Source of the DNA: JBBSDP01 sp963754335 | GTDB lineage: Bacteria > Planctomycetota > Phycisphaerae > Tepidisphaerales > Tepidisphaeraceae | Assembly: GCA_963754335.1 (NCBI GenBank) | Contig: CAVWFQ010000003.1 | Location: 1,054,001-1,118,000 of the forward strand | Reading direction: 5' to 3' | DNA length: 64,000 nucleotides | Part shown: one piece after another, positions 38,583 through 47,949 of the stretch | How the letters are laid out: every line of letters starts with the position of its first letter | Position numbering within the stretch: position 1 is the stretch's first letter | Translations under genes and position numbers: made by a program | Notes under the pieces: generated by a model | The model's input: only the letters and a program-made list of their open reading frames with translations | Database searches by the model: none | What the model was told of the DNA's origin: nothing

Positions 38583-40998
38583 CTACTTCGCCGATTTTTT
38601 CATTGCTTTGCCCGGCCCGAGTGCGGCGGCGAGCACTTCGTCCACATTCTGGACGAAGGTGAATTTGACCGTATTCTTCACTTCGTCGGGGATGTCCGGC
38701 ATGTCCTTTTCGTTGCGCTTGGGAACGATCACCTGCTTGATGCCGGCGCGCTTGGCGGCGAGCGTTTTCTCCTTCAATCCGCCGATCGGTAGCACCAGGC
38801 CGCGTAGCGTGATCTCCCCGGTCATCGCCACGTCGTGTCGGACCGGGCGGTTCAGCAGCAGGGATGCCAGGGCGGTGAACATCGCCACGCCGGCGCTGGG
38901 GCCGTCTTTCGGAACTGCGCCGGCGGGAATGTGGATGTGGATTTCGCTCTCCGCCAGAAGTTTTGGATCGATCCCCAATTCTTTCGTGCGCGATCGAATC
39001 AGGCTGAAGGCGGCAGTCGCCGACTCCTTCATGACGTCGCCGATCTGCCCGGTCAGAATGATGTTTCCCTTCCCGGGGTACCGAGCGGCTTCGATGAACA
39101 GGATCTCTCCGCCGACAGGCGTGTAAGCCATTCCCGTGGCAACGCCGGGCACGCTCGTCCGCGATGCCAGTTCCGGCTCGAATCGGCGGGGGCCCAGCAC
39201 CTTGCTGACCAGATCGCGATCGACGGTGACTTTTTCGGTCTTACCTCCCACGATGTCGGCGGCCAGGGCGCGGCAAACGGCGCCGATGTTGCGTTCGAGA
39301 TTCCGAACCCCCGCTTCGCGCGTGTATCCCTCGATGAGCCAGCGAATGGCCGGATCGAGAAAGCTGCGCCTGCTTTGAAGTCAGACCGTGAGCTTCGAGC
39401 TGGCGGGGAATCAGATACTGCCGGGCGATGCTCAGCTTGTCGGTCTCCGTGTATCCGGGTATTTCGATCACCTCCATCCGGTCGCGGAGGGGGCCGGGGA
39501 CCGTGTCCATCGTATTGGCGGTGGCGATGAACATGACCTTCGACAGATCGAAGGGAACATCCAGATAATGGTCGGTGAAGGTGTGGTTCTGAGCCGGATC
39601 GAGCACTTCGAGCAGGGCGGAAGCGGGATCGCCGCGAAAATCCGCGCCGAGCTTGTCTATTTCGTCGAGCATCATGACCGGATTTCGGGTGCCGGCCTTG
39701 CGCAGTTCGGCGATGATCCGTCCCGGCATTGACCCGATATAGGTGCGCCGGTGGCCACGGATGTCGGCTTCATCGCGCACGCCGCCGAGCGCTACGCGAA
39801 TGAATTTTCTCCCCATTGCCTCGGCGATGCTCTTCCCCAGCGAGGTCTTTCCGACGCCGGGCGGGCCGACGAAACAGAGGATCGCTCCGCCTCCCTCCGG
39901 CTTGAGCTTTCGAACGGCCAGGTATTCGATGATCCGCCGTTTTACTTTCTCGAGATCGTGATGATCGCGATCGAGGGTCGCGCGGGCTTCGGCCAGATCG
40001 ATCTTGTCGGTCGTTTCGACCGCCCAGGGCAACTCGCTGAGGATCTGAAGATAGGTGCGGATGACCCCGTATTCCGGCGACGCATTGGGGATGGACTCCA
40101 GGCGATTGAGTTCGCGCGTCGCCTCCTTCATCACCAGTTCGGGAAGTTTGGCGGCTTCAAGTTTTTGCCGAAGGGTATCGACCTCGCCGCCGCCGGCGCC
40201 CGATTCCCCTTCGCCCAATTCTTTTCGAATCGCTTTGAGCTGCTCCTGGAGGTAATAGCGCCGCTGGCTCTTGTCGATATTCTCCTTCACCTGCGTCTGA
40301 ATCTTGCTCTGTAATTCGAGCACGTCGAGTTGCGTGGCGAGCCTGCCCGCAATCATGCGCAGCCGCTTTTCAACATCGAGCTCCTCCAGCATCAACTGCT
40401 TCTCGGCGGTATCCGCCTGGAGGTTGGCCGCGAGAAAATCCGCCAGCGCCGATGGGCCGGTGATGCTGTTGAGGACCTGGGCGGCTTCGTCAGGTGTATT
40501 CGGCGACAACTCAATCACGCGGTTGGCCTGCTGGCGGACCGACGCAACCAGCGCGTCCAGTTCCGGCCCCGGCGTCAGCGTGTCCTCCAAAACCTCGATT
40601 CTCCCAAGGGCGAACGGGTCAGTCTGGTCCAACGACATCAGACGGAAGCGCGTCAGCCCGTGGACGATGATTGATTGATTGCCGTCCGGCAATTTGAAGA
40701 GCTTGAGAATCACGCAGGCGACGCCAACCGTGTGCAGGTCCTGATACTGCGGATCTTCCACATCGGCATTGCGCTGCGTGCAGACGCCGATCAACTTGTC
40801 GCCAGGCATCACTTCGTCGAGCAGTGATTTGCTCTTGGGCCGGCCGACGTTCAGCGGCATGACCGTTCCGGGGAAGACCACGATGTTGCGGATGGGCAGA
40901 ATCGGCAACAAATTCGGCAGCACCGTCCGCTGCCCGTTTGTACCGGTGCGGATGACGGTGTTCGTCGGCGTCCGTTCGATGATCTGGGACTCGGACAT
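38583..40998 (-). CDS. lon: Lon protease (1 frame break)
   Basis: ATP-dependent Lon protease of about 805 residues. Order: substrate-binding N-domain (LPILPIRNIVVFPGTVMPLN), helical region, AAA+ module (GPPGVGKTSLGKSIAEAMG, Walker B MMLDEIDKLG) and the Ser-Lys protease domain (KDGPSAGVAMFTALAS with the nucleophile; LKEKTLAAKRAG with the Lys). A frame break near 39376 lies at the start of the sensor-2 region: removing one base after CAG gives FLDPAIRWLIEGYTREAG, which is what the family has. ATG at 40998. Both halves are conserved. Confidence 0.95.
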
Positions 40999-41000
40999 AG

Positions 41001-41113
41001 AGGGTTCAGGGTTCGGGGTTCAGGGTTCAGGGTTCAGAGAGAAGACAGGTTTGGAGTTCGATGAACGATAGTGCAGGGAAGGGATCTTTACTGAACCCCG
41101 AACCCTGAACCCT
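41001..41113. repeat. Inverted repeat of GGTTCAG heptamers
   Basis: 41001-41023 and 41091-41113 pair perfectly over 23 bp; the arms are made of tandem GGTTCAG-like heptamers (AGGGTTCAGGGTTCGGGG). It sits between lon and hsp20, both on the minus strand, next to the lon start codon. Confidence 0.75.
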
Positions 41114-41118
41114 GAACT

Positions 41119-41550
41119 CTATGTCTTCGGAAGTTCGATCCATAGCATTCCATTGCGATACTGGGCGCTGATTTGATCGCGGTCTACGCCGGCCGGCAAC
41201 TCCACTTCGCGGGCAAACGCCCCGTGGTCGATCTCCATCAGGTGAACACGGATACGCGGCTGTTGCTCGCTGGTGTCCGCCGGATCAGGCTCAGGTTGGG
41301 TCGGTACTTCGCGACGGCCGCGCAGGCGCAATCGCCCGTCCGCCACCTCCAGGTCGATCTTTTCCTTATCCACCCCGGCCAGGTCGACGCACACGAGATA
41401 ACCGCTGGCCGTTTCGTAGAGATTGACGCTCGGGGTCCAGGTCTCGCTCGGGTAAAAGTTGTAATACCCTTTTTGCAACTGGTCCATCAGCTTGTTTGCC
41501 TGACGGGCAAGCTTGTTGAACGGCTGGTCGGAAGCAGTCGTAATGGGCAT
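41119..41550 (-). CDS. Hsp20/alpha-crystallin small heat shock protein
   Basis: 143 residues with the alpha-crystallin domain: SVNLYETASGYLVCVDLAGV, KIDLEVADGRLRLRGRR and FAREVELPAGVDRDQISAQY, ending GMLWIELPK. ATP-independent holdase chaperone. The ATG at 41550 has CGGAG 7 nt upstream; a longer frame from 41835 overlaps the next gene. It stands just upstream of lon, plausibly as a stress-response neighbour. Confidence 0.9.
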   Translation of the reverse strand: MPITTASDQPFNKLARQANKLMDQLQKGYYNFYPSETWTPSVNLYETASGYLVCVDLAGVDKEKIDLEVADGRLRLRGRREVPTQPEPDPADTSEQQPRIRVHLMEIDHGAFAREVELPAGVDRDQISAQYRNGMLWIELPKT

Positions 41551-41798
41551 TGCGGCTCCGGTCTTTCGGGACCCGATTCGATACCCCGCATCATAGACGC
41601 GTTGCCCGGAAGTACAAAAGCAAAAACGCGTCCGATAATCTATTTCTTCCGGTAAACGATAAGGAAGGGAAGGTTGAAATGAAGTTGAAACTTTGACTTT
41701 CAGGCGCGTCACTGGCACAATCGCACACCCCGGCCGGCGGAAAAGGTCGTTCTTCATCTGATCAACACCTGGGATGGACCTCGTCTGGAGAACCCTGG

Positions 41799-43757
41799 AT
41801 GCAAGCACCCTGGAAACAAGTAGCGTCGGTGACAATAGCGGCGTCCGTTCTTGCCGCTTTCGTCGGTTGCAAGCGCCCTGTTGAACAAGCTGATCAGAGC
41901 GTCAATACGCAATTAGCGCAAGGGATCAAGGCGCTGCCTGGCGAACCGGAAAAGGCCATACCCGATCTTCAGAAAGCGGCCTCGACGAGCGGGGCATCCC
42001 CGTCAGCCCAGTCGCGGGCGCGTCTGGATCTGGCCAATGCCGAGCTTCGTGCCGCCGATCATCTCATCCTGGGTCTGGCCCCCGCGCCGGGCAAAGGAAA
42101 GGAACCTGCATCTGAAGGCGTCGACCAGATTGAGGCCCGCATTGTTTCGCTCTGCAACACGATCACTGCCCAGGTAGCGCGGATTCAGGCCAACAACGTC
42201 TCGATTGCGGCGCTCAAACAACTGGAACCCAAGGCGGCGCAGGAAGCGTTGACCAAAGGCAGCGCCGCCGCCGTCGGAGGCGCGGACAGCGCTACCTGGA
42301 TTGCCGCCGACAGCGGCGCCATCCCGTCACAGGCAGGGGCCGATGCGCAGCTTGCGGCTCTCAAGCAGAAGATCGACGCGCTGACCGCGAAGCAAGAGAC
42401 CCTCAAGGCGCAGCGCCTCACCGCCGTCCAGCAGGCCGAGCAGCTTCGCAATCAATCCGAGACGGCCACGGGTCGCAAGAGCGTTGAACTGTTTACGCAG
42501 TCGTCGAACCTCCGCAAGCAGGCCGCCGACCTGACGACCCAGCTCAATGCACTCGAAGCGCAACAGACCGCGCTGGACCAGGATTCGAAGCTTGCCCAGG
42601 CGCAGAAGGACCAGCTCGTCATCGCAATCAAGGCTTTTGGTGACCAGAAAGATCAGGTTGCCACGGCCTGGAAGCAGACGCAGAGCCAGATCCTCGCGCT
42701 GGCTCAGGCCTCGCAAGGACTGCTGGGAGGCGCCGGCGCCGCGACCGCCCCCTCCGCGGACGCCGCGAGTACTCCCGCGGCCACGGAGCCGTCCGCCGGA
42801 GGTGCAGCGGACATTGCGAGCCTGTCCGACAACATCACGGATCTATCGGGCAAAGCCGACGCCTTGCGCGCCAAGGCGATCGAATACCTGCAAAGCGCAC
42901 TGAAGGATTACGATCAGTCCGGAGTTGCCAGCAAGAACCTGACCGCTGGCTACACGAACCGGCTGGGCATGGCGGAATTGCGTGGCTATCCACAGGCTTC
43001 CGCCTGGAAAATGCTGCTGGATGTCCACAGCCCCTCAGACGCGAAGCTTCAGCAGGCAGAGGCATGGCTGCGTTTGGCGCGGATTTACGCCGATTGGACT
43101 GCCACGGTTGCGGCACAGTCAACGGCGGCGAAGGCCGTTCAGAAGGCGGTCGACGGCGGCAATGCGCTTCTCGATGGTTACGACATTAAGCTGGCCGGAC
43201 CCGCATCGTTGAACGCGACTGCGCTGGATGCCGCTTATTCCTCTGCTCACGACAAGGCCGAGGATGCCTACGACAAGGCCGACAAATTGCTTCACGATGT
43301 GGTCACCGCTCCACCGACCAATCCACTGGCCAAGAGTGCCCGCGACGCCGCCCGCGCCGTGCAACTGGTCACTTACTACGGCCGCTCGCAGTTTGAGGCG
43401 GCGGTCGGCGACAGCGCCAATTCGTCGAAATGGCTCAACGAATCCAAGCGATCGCGCGACTCGATGGTCGCCGACAATACTCCGCTTCCCTCGCCGCTGC
43501 CGCTGGAGATCAGTCTCACTCCGGCCGTCTCGTCGACTTTCGACGTGGGTCCGACGACCGCTCCAACCTCCGGCCCAACGACACTCCCCGGTCCGTCCAC
43601 CTCCCCGTTGGTCGCGACGGCTCCGACCACCGAATCGGCCGCATTCGGCGATCCCAATAATGTGAAGCCTGAGGCGTCTACCCAACCCGCTGCGGCTCCC
43701 ACGCCGGCACCTGCGACAGAACCATCGACCGAACCCACGACGACGCCGGCACAATAG
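41799..43757 (+). CDS. Coiled-coil lipoprotein with helical repeats
   Basis: 652 residues. Lipoprotein signal with lipobox AAFVGC (Cys24). Residues about 30-290 are long Ala/Gln/Lys-rich helices (KQKIDALTAKQETLKAQRLT; ALEAQQTALDQDSKLAQAQK) consistent with a coiled coil; 310-560 is an alpha-helical region resembling TPR-like repeats (EAWLRLARIYADWTATVAAQ); the last 90 residues are Thr/Pro/Ser/Ala-rich. Likely a large envelope or periplasmic scaffold. No family recognised. It is divergent from hsp20. Confidence 0.72.
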   Translation: MQAPWKQVASVTIAASVLAAFVGCKRPVEQADQSVNTQLAQGIKALPGEPEKAIPDLQKAASTSGASPSAQSRARLDLANAELRAADHLILGLAPAPGKGKEPASEGVDQIEARIVSLCNTITAQVARIQANNVSIAALKQLEPKAAQEALTKGSAAAVGGADSATWIAADSGAIPSQAGADAQLAALKQKIDALTAKQETLKAQRLTAVQQAEQLRNQSETATGRKSVELFTQSSNLRKQAADLTTQLNALEAQQTALDQDSKLAQAQKDQLVIAIKAFGDQKDQVATAWKQTQSQILALAQASQGLLGGAGAATAPSADAASTPAATEPSAGGAADIASLSDNITDLSGKADALRAKAIEYLQSALKDYDQSGVASKNLTAGYTNRLGMAELRGYPQASAWKMLLDVHSPSDAKLQQAEAWLRLARIYADWTATVAAQSTAAKAVQKAVDGGNALLDGYDIKLAGPASLNATALDAAYSSAHDKAEDAYDKADKLLHDVVTAPPTNPLAKSARDAARAVQLVTYYGRSQFEAAVGDSANSSKWLNESKRSRDSMVADNTPLPSPLPLEISLTPAVSSTFDVGPTTAPTSGPTTLPGPSTSPLVATAPTTESAAFGDPNNVKPEASTQPAAAPTPAPATEPSTEPTTTPAQ

Positions 43758-43788
43758 CGTATGCCTCGGCTTCTTCGCGACAAGGAAG

Positions 43789-43891
43789 ATCCTCACCCCA
43801 ACCCGCTCGCGGGCAGTCGTCCGATCCGCTCGCCTCTCCCAGAGTACTGGGAGAGGGAGAAAGCACTCTGCCGCCGATTCTGTCACGCACC
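43789..43891. repeat. MITE-like element copy 1 (left end lost)
   Basis: Internal sequence CCTCACCCCAACCC, a CTCTCCCAGAGTACTGGGAG palindrome, and the right terminal inverted repeat CCGCCGATTCTGTCACGC. The left terminal repeat is missing. Related copies lie at 46535, 55755 and 59071. Confidence 0.7.
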
Positions 43892-43948
43892 GATTCCATC
43901 GGCTGAACAAAATTTTCGACAAAATCGCCGCGGATTTCAGACCGCGCA

Positions 43949-44011
43949 AATGAGGCACAATGGGGCAGAATGTTGCACGAAATGAATTATTTGTATCAAT
44001 ATATTGCTTGC
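43949..44011 (+). repeat. Iteron element B: three phased 10-mers plus AT-rich box
   Basis: Contiguous 10-mers AATGAGGCAC, AATGGGGCAG and AATGTTGCAC (43949-43978), a 15-nt AT-rich stretch, then TATCAATATATTGCTTGC (43994-44011). Same order and spacing as at 20421. It is directly upstream of the HTH gene, the arrangement expected of an autoregulatory or origin-like iteron site. Confidence 0.72.
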
Positions 44012-44019
44012 CTTACTAT
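43991..44019 (+). promoter_or_regulatory. Candidate promoter of the HTH gene
   Basis: TTGTAT (43991-43996), 17-nt spacer, TACTAT (44014-44019), overlapping the conserved box of iteron element B, so a protein bound at the iterons could control it. Confidence 0.45.
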
Positions 44020-44116
44020 TGTATAGTGCATATCCAAGAAATAATCCGGAATTTTTTTCTTGCTTCCGCGGCCGGATATGATACCTAACTAATATCTAAC
44101 CATTAGGAGGTTATCT

Positions 44117-44941
44117 ATGGCAAAACGCGTATCGTCAACCGCAGCACGCAAGTCTTTGTCCGAAGCGGCCCAACTCTCCGCTGAGTCGGTGCCCGGGGAA
44201 TCGGATCCACCTTCCGCGCTGGATGATGTCGTCGCCGACCAGAGCCTCAGCGCCGCCCAGCGCCACGCCATTGCGCTTCTGGCCGGCGGTCAGAGCATCA
44301 AGGTGGCGGCCAATCGCGTCGGGGTTCATCGCAACACCGTTCACCGCTGGCTGCGCGGGGATCCCGCCTTCCGCGCCGCCTACGCGGCCTGGATGGCCGA
44401 AGTGCAGGAGTCGGCGTACGCCCGGCTCCTCAGTCTGGTGGATCCCGCCGTCACCGCCCTGGGCCACGCCATCAACAAGCGCAACCTCCGGGCTTCTCTC
44501 GCCCTGCTCAAGGGCTTGAGCACGTTCAAGCCGCCCACTCCCGGCCCGGAGGATGCCGACGAGTGCCGCCGGCTGACTGATATGGAGCAGATGGAGCGCG
44601 AAGCCACTCTCCTGGAAAAAGAAAACGTCGCCTACAATCGCCGAAGCCACGCCGCAGGCAACCTGGGACGTCCCTGGGGACTTCAGAGAGAAGACGAGCG
44701 CAGACGCCAGGCCGCCCTCGAGAAACAGTCGGTGCATCCGATCCCGGAGCCCGGACCGAAACCCGAAAATCCCGCCGCAGGTCCCCCTACGCAGAAAGAA
44801 ACCGAAGCGTTGATGCGCGCGTTGGACAAGGAAGATCTGGAGGAGGACGAGGAGGATTTGGAGGACGAAGAGGATTTGGATGAAGATGAGGACTTGGAGG
44901 ACGAGGATTTGGATGAAGAGGATCCCGACGAAGGTGAGTAA
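44117..44941 (+). CDS. Helix-turn-helix protein with acidic C-terminal tail
   Basis: 274 residues. After a Ser/Ala-rich N-terminus, residues about 50-85 form a helix-turn-helix (HAIALLAGGQSIKVAANRVG followed by VHRNTVHRWLRGDP), similar to terminase small subunit or transposase-type HTH domains. The middle is helical; the last 40 residues are almost all Asp, Glu and Leu (EDLEEDEEDLEDEEDLDEDE), like a DNA mimic or a partner-binding tail. AGGAGG lies 8 nt before the ATG. The leader is AT-rich, unlike its surroundings. Function unknown; it may bind the adjacent iterons. Confidence 0.75.
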   Translation: MAKRVSSTAARKSLSEAAQLSAESVPGESDPPSALDDVVADQSLSAAQRHAIALLAGGQSIKVAANRVGVHRNTVHRWLRGDPAFRAAYAAWMAEVQESAYARLLSLVDPAVTALGHAINKRNLRASLALLKGLSTFKPPTPGPEDADECRRLTDMEQMEREATLLEKENVAYNRRSHAAGNLGRPWGLQREDERRRQAALEKQSVHPIPEPGPKPENPAAGPPTQKETEALMRALDKEDLEEDEEDLEDEEDLDEDEDLEDEDLDEEDPDEGE

Positions 44942-45007
44942 TTCAGTCGAACGTATTCCGGTGCGGAATCCGCGTAGCGCGACGCTCGAACGCGCCGGCA
45001 AGCGGGG

Positions 45008-45064
45008 CGGCTAAACGAAAAGGAAGGAGGAGTCGTTTTAAACCCTTTCCTTCCCGTTTAGCCG
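45008..45064. terminator. Stem-loop between HTH gene and convergent regulator
   Basis: CGGCTAAACG..AAGGAAGG (45008-45029) and CCTTTCCTTCCCGTTTAGCC (about 45043-45064) form an imperfect 20-bp stem after the HTH gene. It can serve as a bidirectional terminator with the convergent NtrC-type gene. Confidence 0.55.
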
Positions 45065-45140
45065 GCCCGCTTGCAGGCCGCGTCGCGCTTCGCGGTTCGT
45101 CACAGCATCTTTGGAAATAAGCGGGTGCCTCGGCGACTTT

Positions 45141-46491
45141 TCAAATCCCGTATTTCTTTCGCTTTCGCCACAGCGTTGCCGCATCGATGCCGAGGGCGCG
45201 GGCGGCGTCATCGATTGACCTGGAGCGGGCGATGAGGCGGCGGATGTGAATCGCCTCGATCTGGTCGAACGGAACCGGGTCGCCGAGCTGCGGCTCGGTG
45301 GGCGTCGTCGCGAATCCGCTGGGGAGATGCTCAATTCCGATCCGGCTCGCGCGGCAGAGAATGACCGCACGCTCGATCACATTGCGCAGTTCGCGCACGT
45401 TGCCGGGCCAGGAATAGCTGCAAATCGCGGAAGCCGCTTCGTCGGTGAAGCCCTCGATCGGCCGGCGTCGGCTGAAAAACGCCAGCAAACGATGCGCGAT
45501 CGAAAGAATGTCCTGCGGGCGCTGGCGCAACGGGATGAGATCGATCTGAATGACGTTGATCCGATAGAGAAGATCCTCGCGAAAGCGGCCCTCACGCACC
45601 GCTTCATTGAGATCGACGTTGGTCGCGGTGATGACGCGAACATCGGCCCGGCGGGTGACGCTGTCGCCGACGCGCTCGTATTCACGATCCTGAACGAAGC
45701 GCAGCAGCTTGGGCTGCAAAGCCGGGGGAAGGTCACCGATCTCGTCGAGAAAAAGTGTTCCGCCTTCGCTGCCGGCGATGCGGCCGGGATTATCGCGCAG
45801 CGCGCCGAGTGAATGCCCCCTTCACGTGCCCGAACAATTCGCTTTCAAGCAATTGCGGAGAAAGCGTCGGACAGGAAACCGTCGCGAACGGCCCGGCCGA
45901 TCGATCGCTCCATCCATGAATCGCGCGGGCAATGACGCCTTTGCCGGTTCCGCTCTCGCCGCGGATCAGGACTGTCGCATCGCTGGGGGCCACCTGGCGG
46001 GCGAGCTCAATTGCCCGGCGTGTTTCGGGGTTGGCGCTTTCCAGGTCAATCGACGGCTCGGTGTCTCCGATGCTGGATTGCAGGTCCGCCACGCGCCGTT
46101 CCAGCGACAACACTTCCGCGGCCCGATCGACGACGAGCCGAACCTGGGCAGGGGTAAATGGCTTGGGAAGATAATCCGCCGCACCGCGACTTGATGGCTT
46201 CGACAGCCGTGTCGACGGACGCGAAGGCCGTGATGACGATCACTTTGAGCCAGGGATTGGCCGACAGCAACTTCGGCACGAGATCCATTCCCTTGTCCAT
46301 TCCGAGCCGGAGGTCGACCATCGCCAGGTCGAAGGGGCGCTGCGCGGTCTCTGCCAGAGCCGCGGGCGCTGTCGCCACCGCCGTTGGGCGATGGCCGTCC
46401 ATGGTCAGACTCAACGACAGCATCTTGCGGATCGTCGGCTCGTCATCGACGATGAGGATGTTGAGCGCTGCGCGTCGGCACGATGGATCAT
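45141..46491 (-). CDS. NtrC-family sigma54-dependent response regulator (3 frame breaks)
   Basis: About 450 codons once three breaks (46467, 46192, 45806) are repaired. Domains: receiver (LNILIVDDEPTIRKML; MVDLRLGMDKGMDLVPKLLS; VIVITAFASVDTAVEAIKSG), AAA+ sigma54 activator (LIRGESGTGKGVIARAIHG; KGAFTGAL after repair; EGGTLFLDEIGDLPP; SYSWPGNVRELRN) and a Fis-type HTH at the C-terminus (SIDDAARALGIDAATLWRKR). It should activate sigma54 promoters in response to a sensor kinase, which is not in the window. GAFTGA is only seen after frame repair. Confidence 0.9.
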
Positions 46492-46534
46492 CTTAGGAAC
46501 GATCCCGCGGCGATGCACGCCGACGCCGACAACG

Positions 46535-46632
46535 GGGTGCGTGACGGGTTTGGCGGCCAAAAAATCTCCTCCCTCTCCCAGAGTACTGGGAGAGGGAGGA
46601 AGAAACTTCGCCGCCGATTTTGTCACGCGCCC
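46535..46632. repeat. MITE-like element copy 2 (short)
   Basis: 98 bp with terminal inverted repeats GGGTGCGTGACGGGTTTGG and CCGATTTTGTCACGCGCCC, and the CTCCCAGAGTACTGGGAG centre; the internal CCTCACCCCAACCC cassette is missing. Between the regulator and the antiporter gene. Confidence 0.75.
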
Positions 46633-46667
46633 GAGGTGAGCAACGCATTGAAGGGTTTTGAATCCTC

Positions 46668-47933
46668 ATGCCCCTTTTCCAGGTCATCGCCGTTCTTGTC
46701 ACGCTGACGGCGATTTGCGCTTACGTTAATTACCGATTCGTGCATCTTCAAGCGAGCATCGGCATCCTGCTGGCCGCGCTGGTGCTTTCGCTGATTTTGA
46801 TCGCCCTCCAGCGGCTCGGGTTGCCGGTGCAGCGCGTTGCCGCTTCATTTCTCGCCGACGTGCATTTCGACGACGCGGTGCTCCACTGGATGCTCGGATT
46901 TCTCCTCTTTGCGGGCGCGATGAGCGTGGAATTCAATGAGCTGATGAACAATCGGGTCGTCACCGCATTGCTGGTTGTCTTCGCCACCGTCGCGTCGATG
47001 TTCATTATCGGCGGACTGACCTACGAATTATTCTTACTTCTTGGCAATCCCTTGCCCTTCAATGCCTGCCTCCTGTTTGGAGCGCTGATTTCGCCGACCG
47101 ATCCAGTGGCGGTCGTCGGACTGATGAAGGGAATCGGGGCGCCCAGGAGCGTACAGACAATCATCTCCGCCGAATCGCTTTTTAATGACGGCATTGGGGT
47201 GGTGCTGTTTCTTACGATTCGCGAAAGCGGGGCGGGCGGAGGGCCAGTGACGCCCGGGTCGGTAACGTGGCTTTTCGTGCGGGAGACCCTCGGCGGGTCA
47301 ATTCTCGGTTATGGCGCGGGCGTACTGGTGTACCGGCTTCTCCGCCGAGTTCACGATTTCCAGGTTGAAGTGCTTCTGACTCTGGCGCTGGTGATGGGGA
47401 GTTACGCGCTGGCGGAAGCTTTCTCCATGTCGGCGCCGATTGCCGCGGTTGTCGCGGGGCTGGTCATCGGTAACCAGGGCCGTATGTTTCACATGGCCGC
47501 GGAAACCCGCGACGACCTGGAAAAGTTCTGGGCGCTGATCGAGGAAATACTTAATGCGCTCCTCTTCCTGCTGATCGGGCTACAGGTGCTGGTGACCCCT
47601 TACAATCTCAGCCTGCTGCTCGCCACGGTTGTGGCAATTCCGGTGGCACTCCTCGCTCGCTGGATCAGCGTCACAGGAACGATTCTTTCGCATCCCGACG
47701 GCAGACGCGCCAGCCGTTCGCTGATTCCCATCCTGACCTGGGGCGGATTGCGCGGCGGACTGCCTGTGGCAATGGCGCTTTCACTGCCACCGGGTGGCCA
47801 CCGCAACGAGATTGTGGCAATTACCTACGGGGTCGTTCTCTTTTCGATCCTCGTCCAGGGCACGACTATCAAGAAGGTCGTCAACCGCTATATGGCGCCG
47901 GACCGCCTTGAGGGGAAAATGGTGAGCGTTTGA
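46668..47933 (+). CDS. Na+/H+ antiporter (CPA1 family)
   Basis: 421 residues, about 12 membrane helices. CPA1 hallmarks: GALISPTDPVAVVGLMKGIG, SAESLFNDGIGVVLFL (the ND pair of the ion site) and TWGGLRGGLPVAMALSL near the C-terminus. It exchanges monovalent cations for protons across the cytoplasmic membrane, for pH and Na+ homeostasis. Intact frame, ATG at 46668. It is convergent with the K+/amino-acid permease gene, 16 nt apart. Confidence 0.93.
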   Translation: MPLFQVIAVLVTLTAICAYVNYRFVHLQASIGILLAALVLSLILIALQRLGLPVQRVAASFLADVHFDDAVLHWMLGFLLFAGAMSVEFNELMNNRVVTALLVVFATVASMFIIGGLTYELFLLLGNPLPFNACLLFGALISPTDPVAVVGLMKGIGAPRSVQTIISAESLFNDGIGVVLFLTIRESGAGGGPVTPGSVTWLFVRETLGGSILGYGAGVLVYRLLRRVHDFQVEVLLTLALVMGSYALAEAFSMSAPIAAVVAGLVIGNQGRMFHMAAETRDDLEKFWALIEEILNALLFLLIGLQVLVTPYNLSLLLATVVAIPVALLARWISVTGTILSHPDGRRASRSLIPILTWGGLRGGLPVAMALSLPPGGHRNEIVAITYGVVLFSILVQGTTIKKVVNRYMAPDRLEGKMVSV

Positions 47934-47949
47934 ATGACAGGTCCGCGAA

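Noticed and set aside
39241..39251. Lon encoded as two separate proteins (AAA+ and protease)
   Set aside because: The halves meet in the middle of the conserved sensor-2 region; a single-base change joins them, so one gene is more likely than two.
41001..41113. Telomere-like repeat end
   Set aside because: GGTTCAG heptamers form a short inverted repeat between two genes, not a terminal array.
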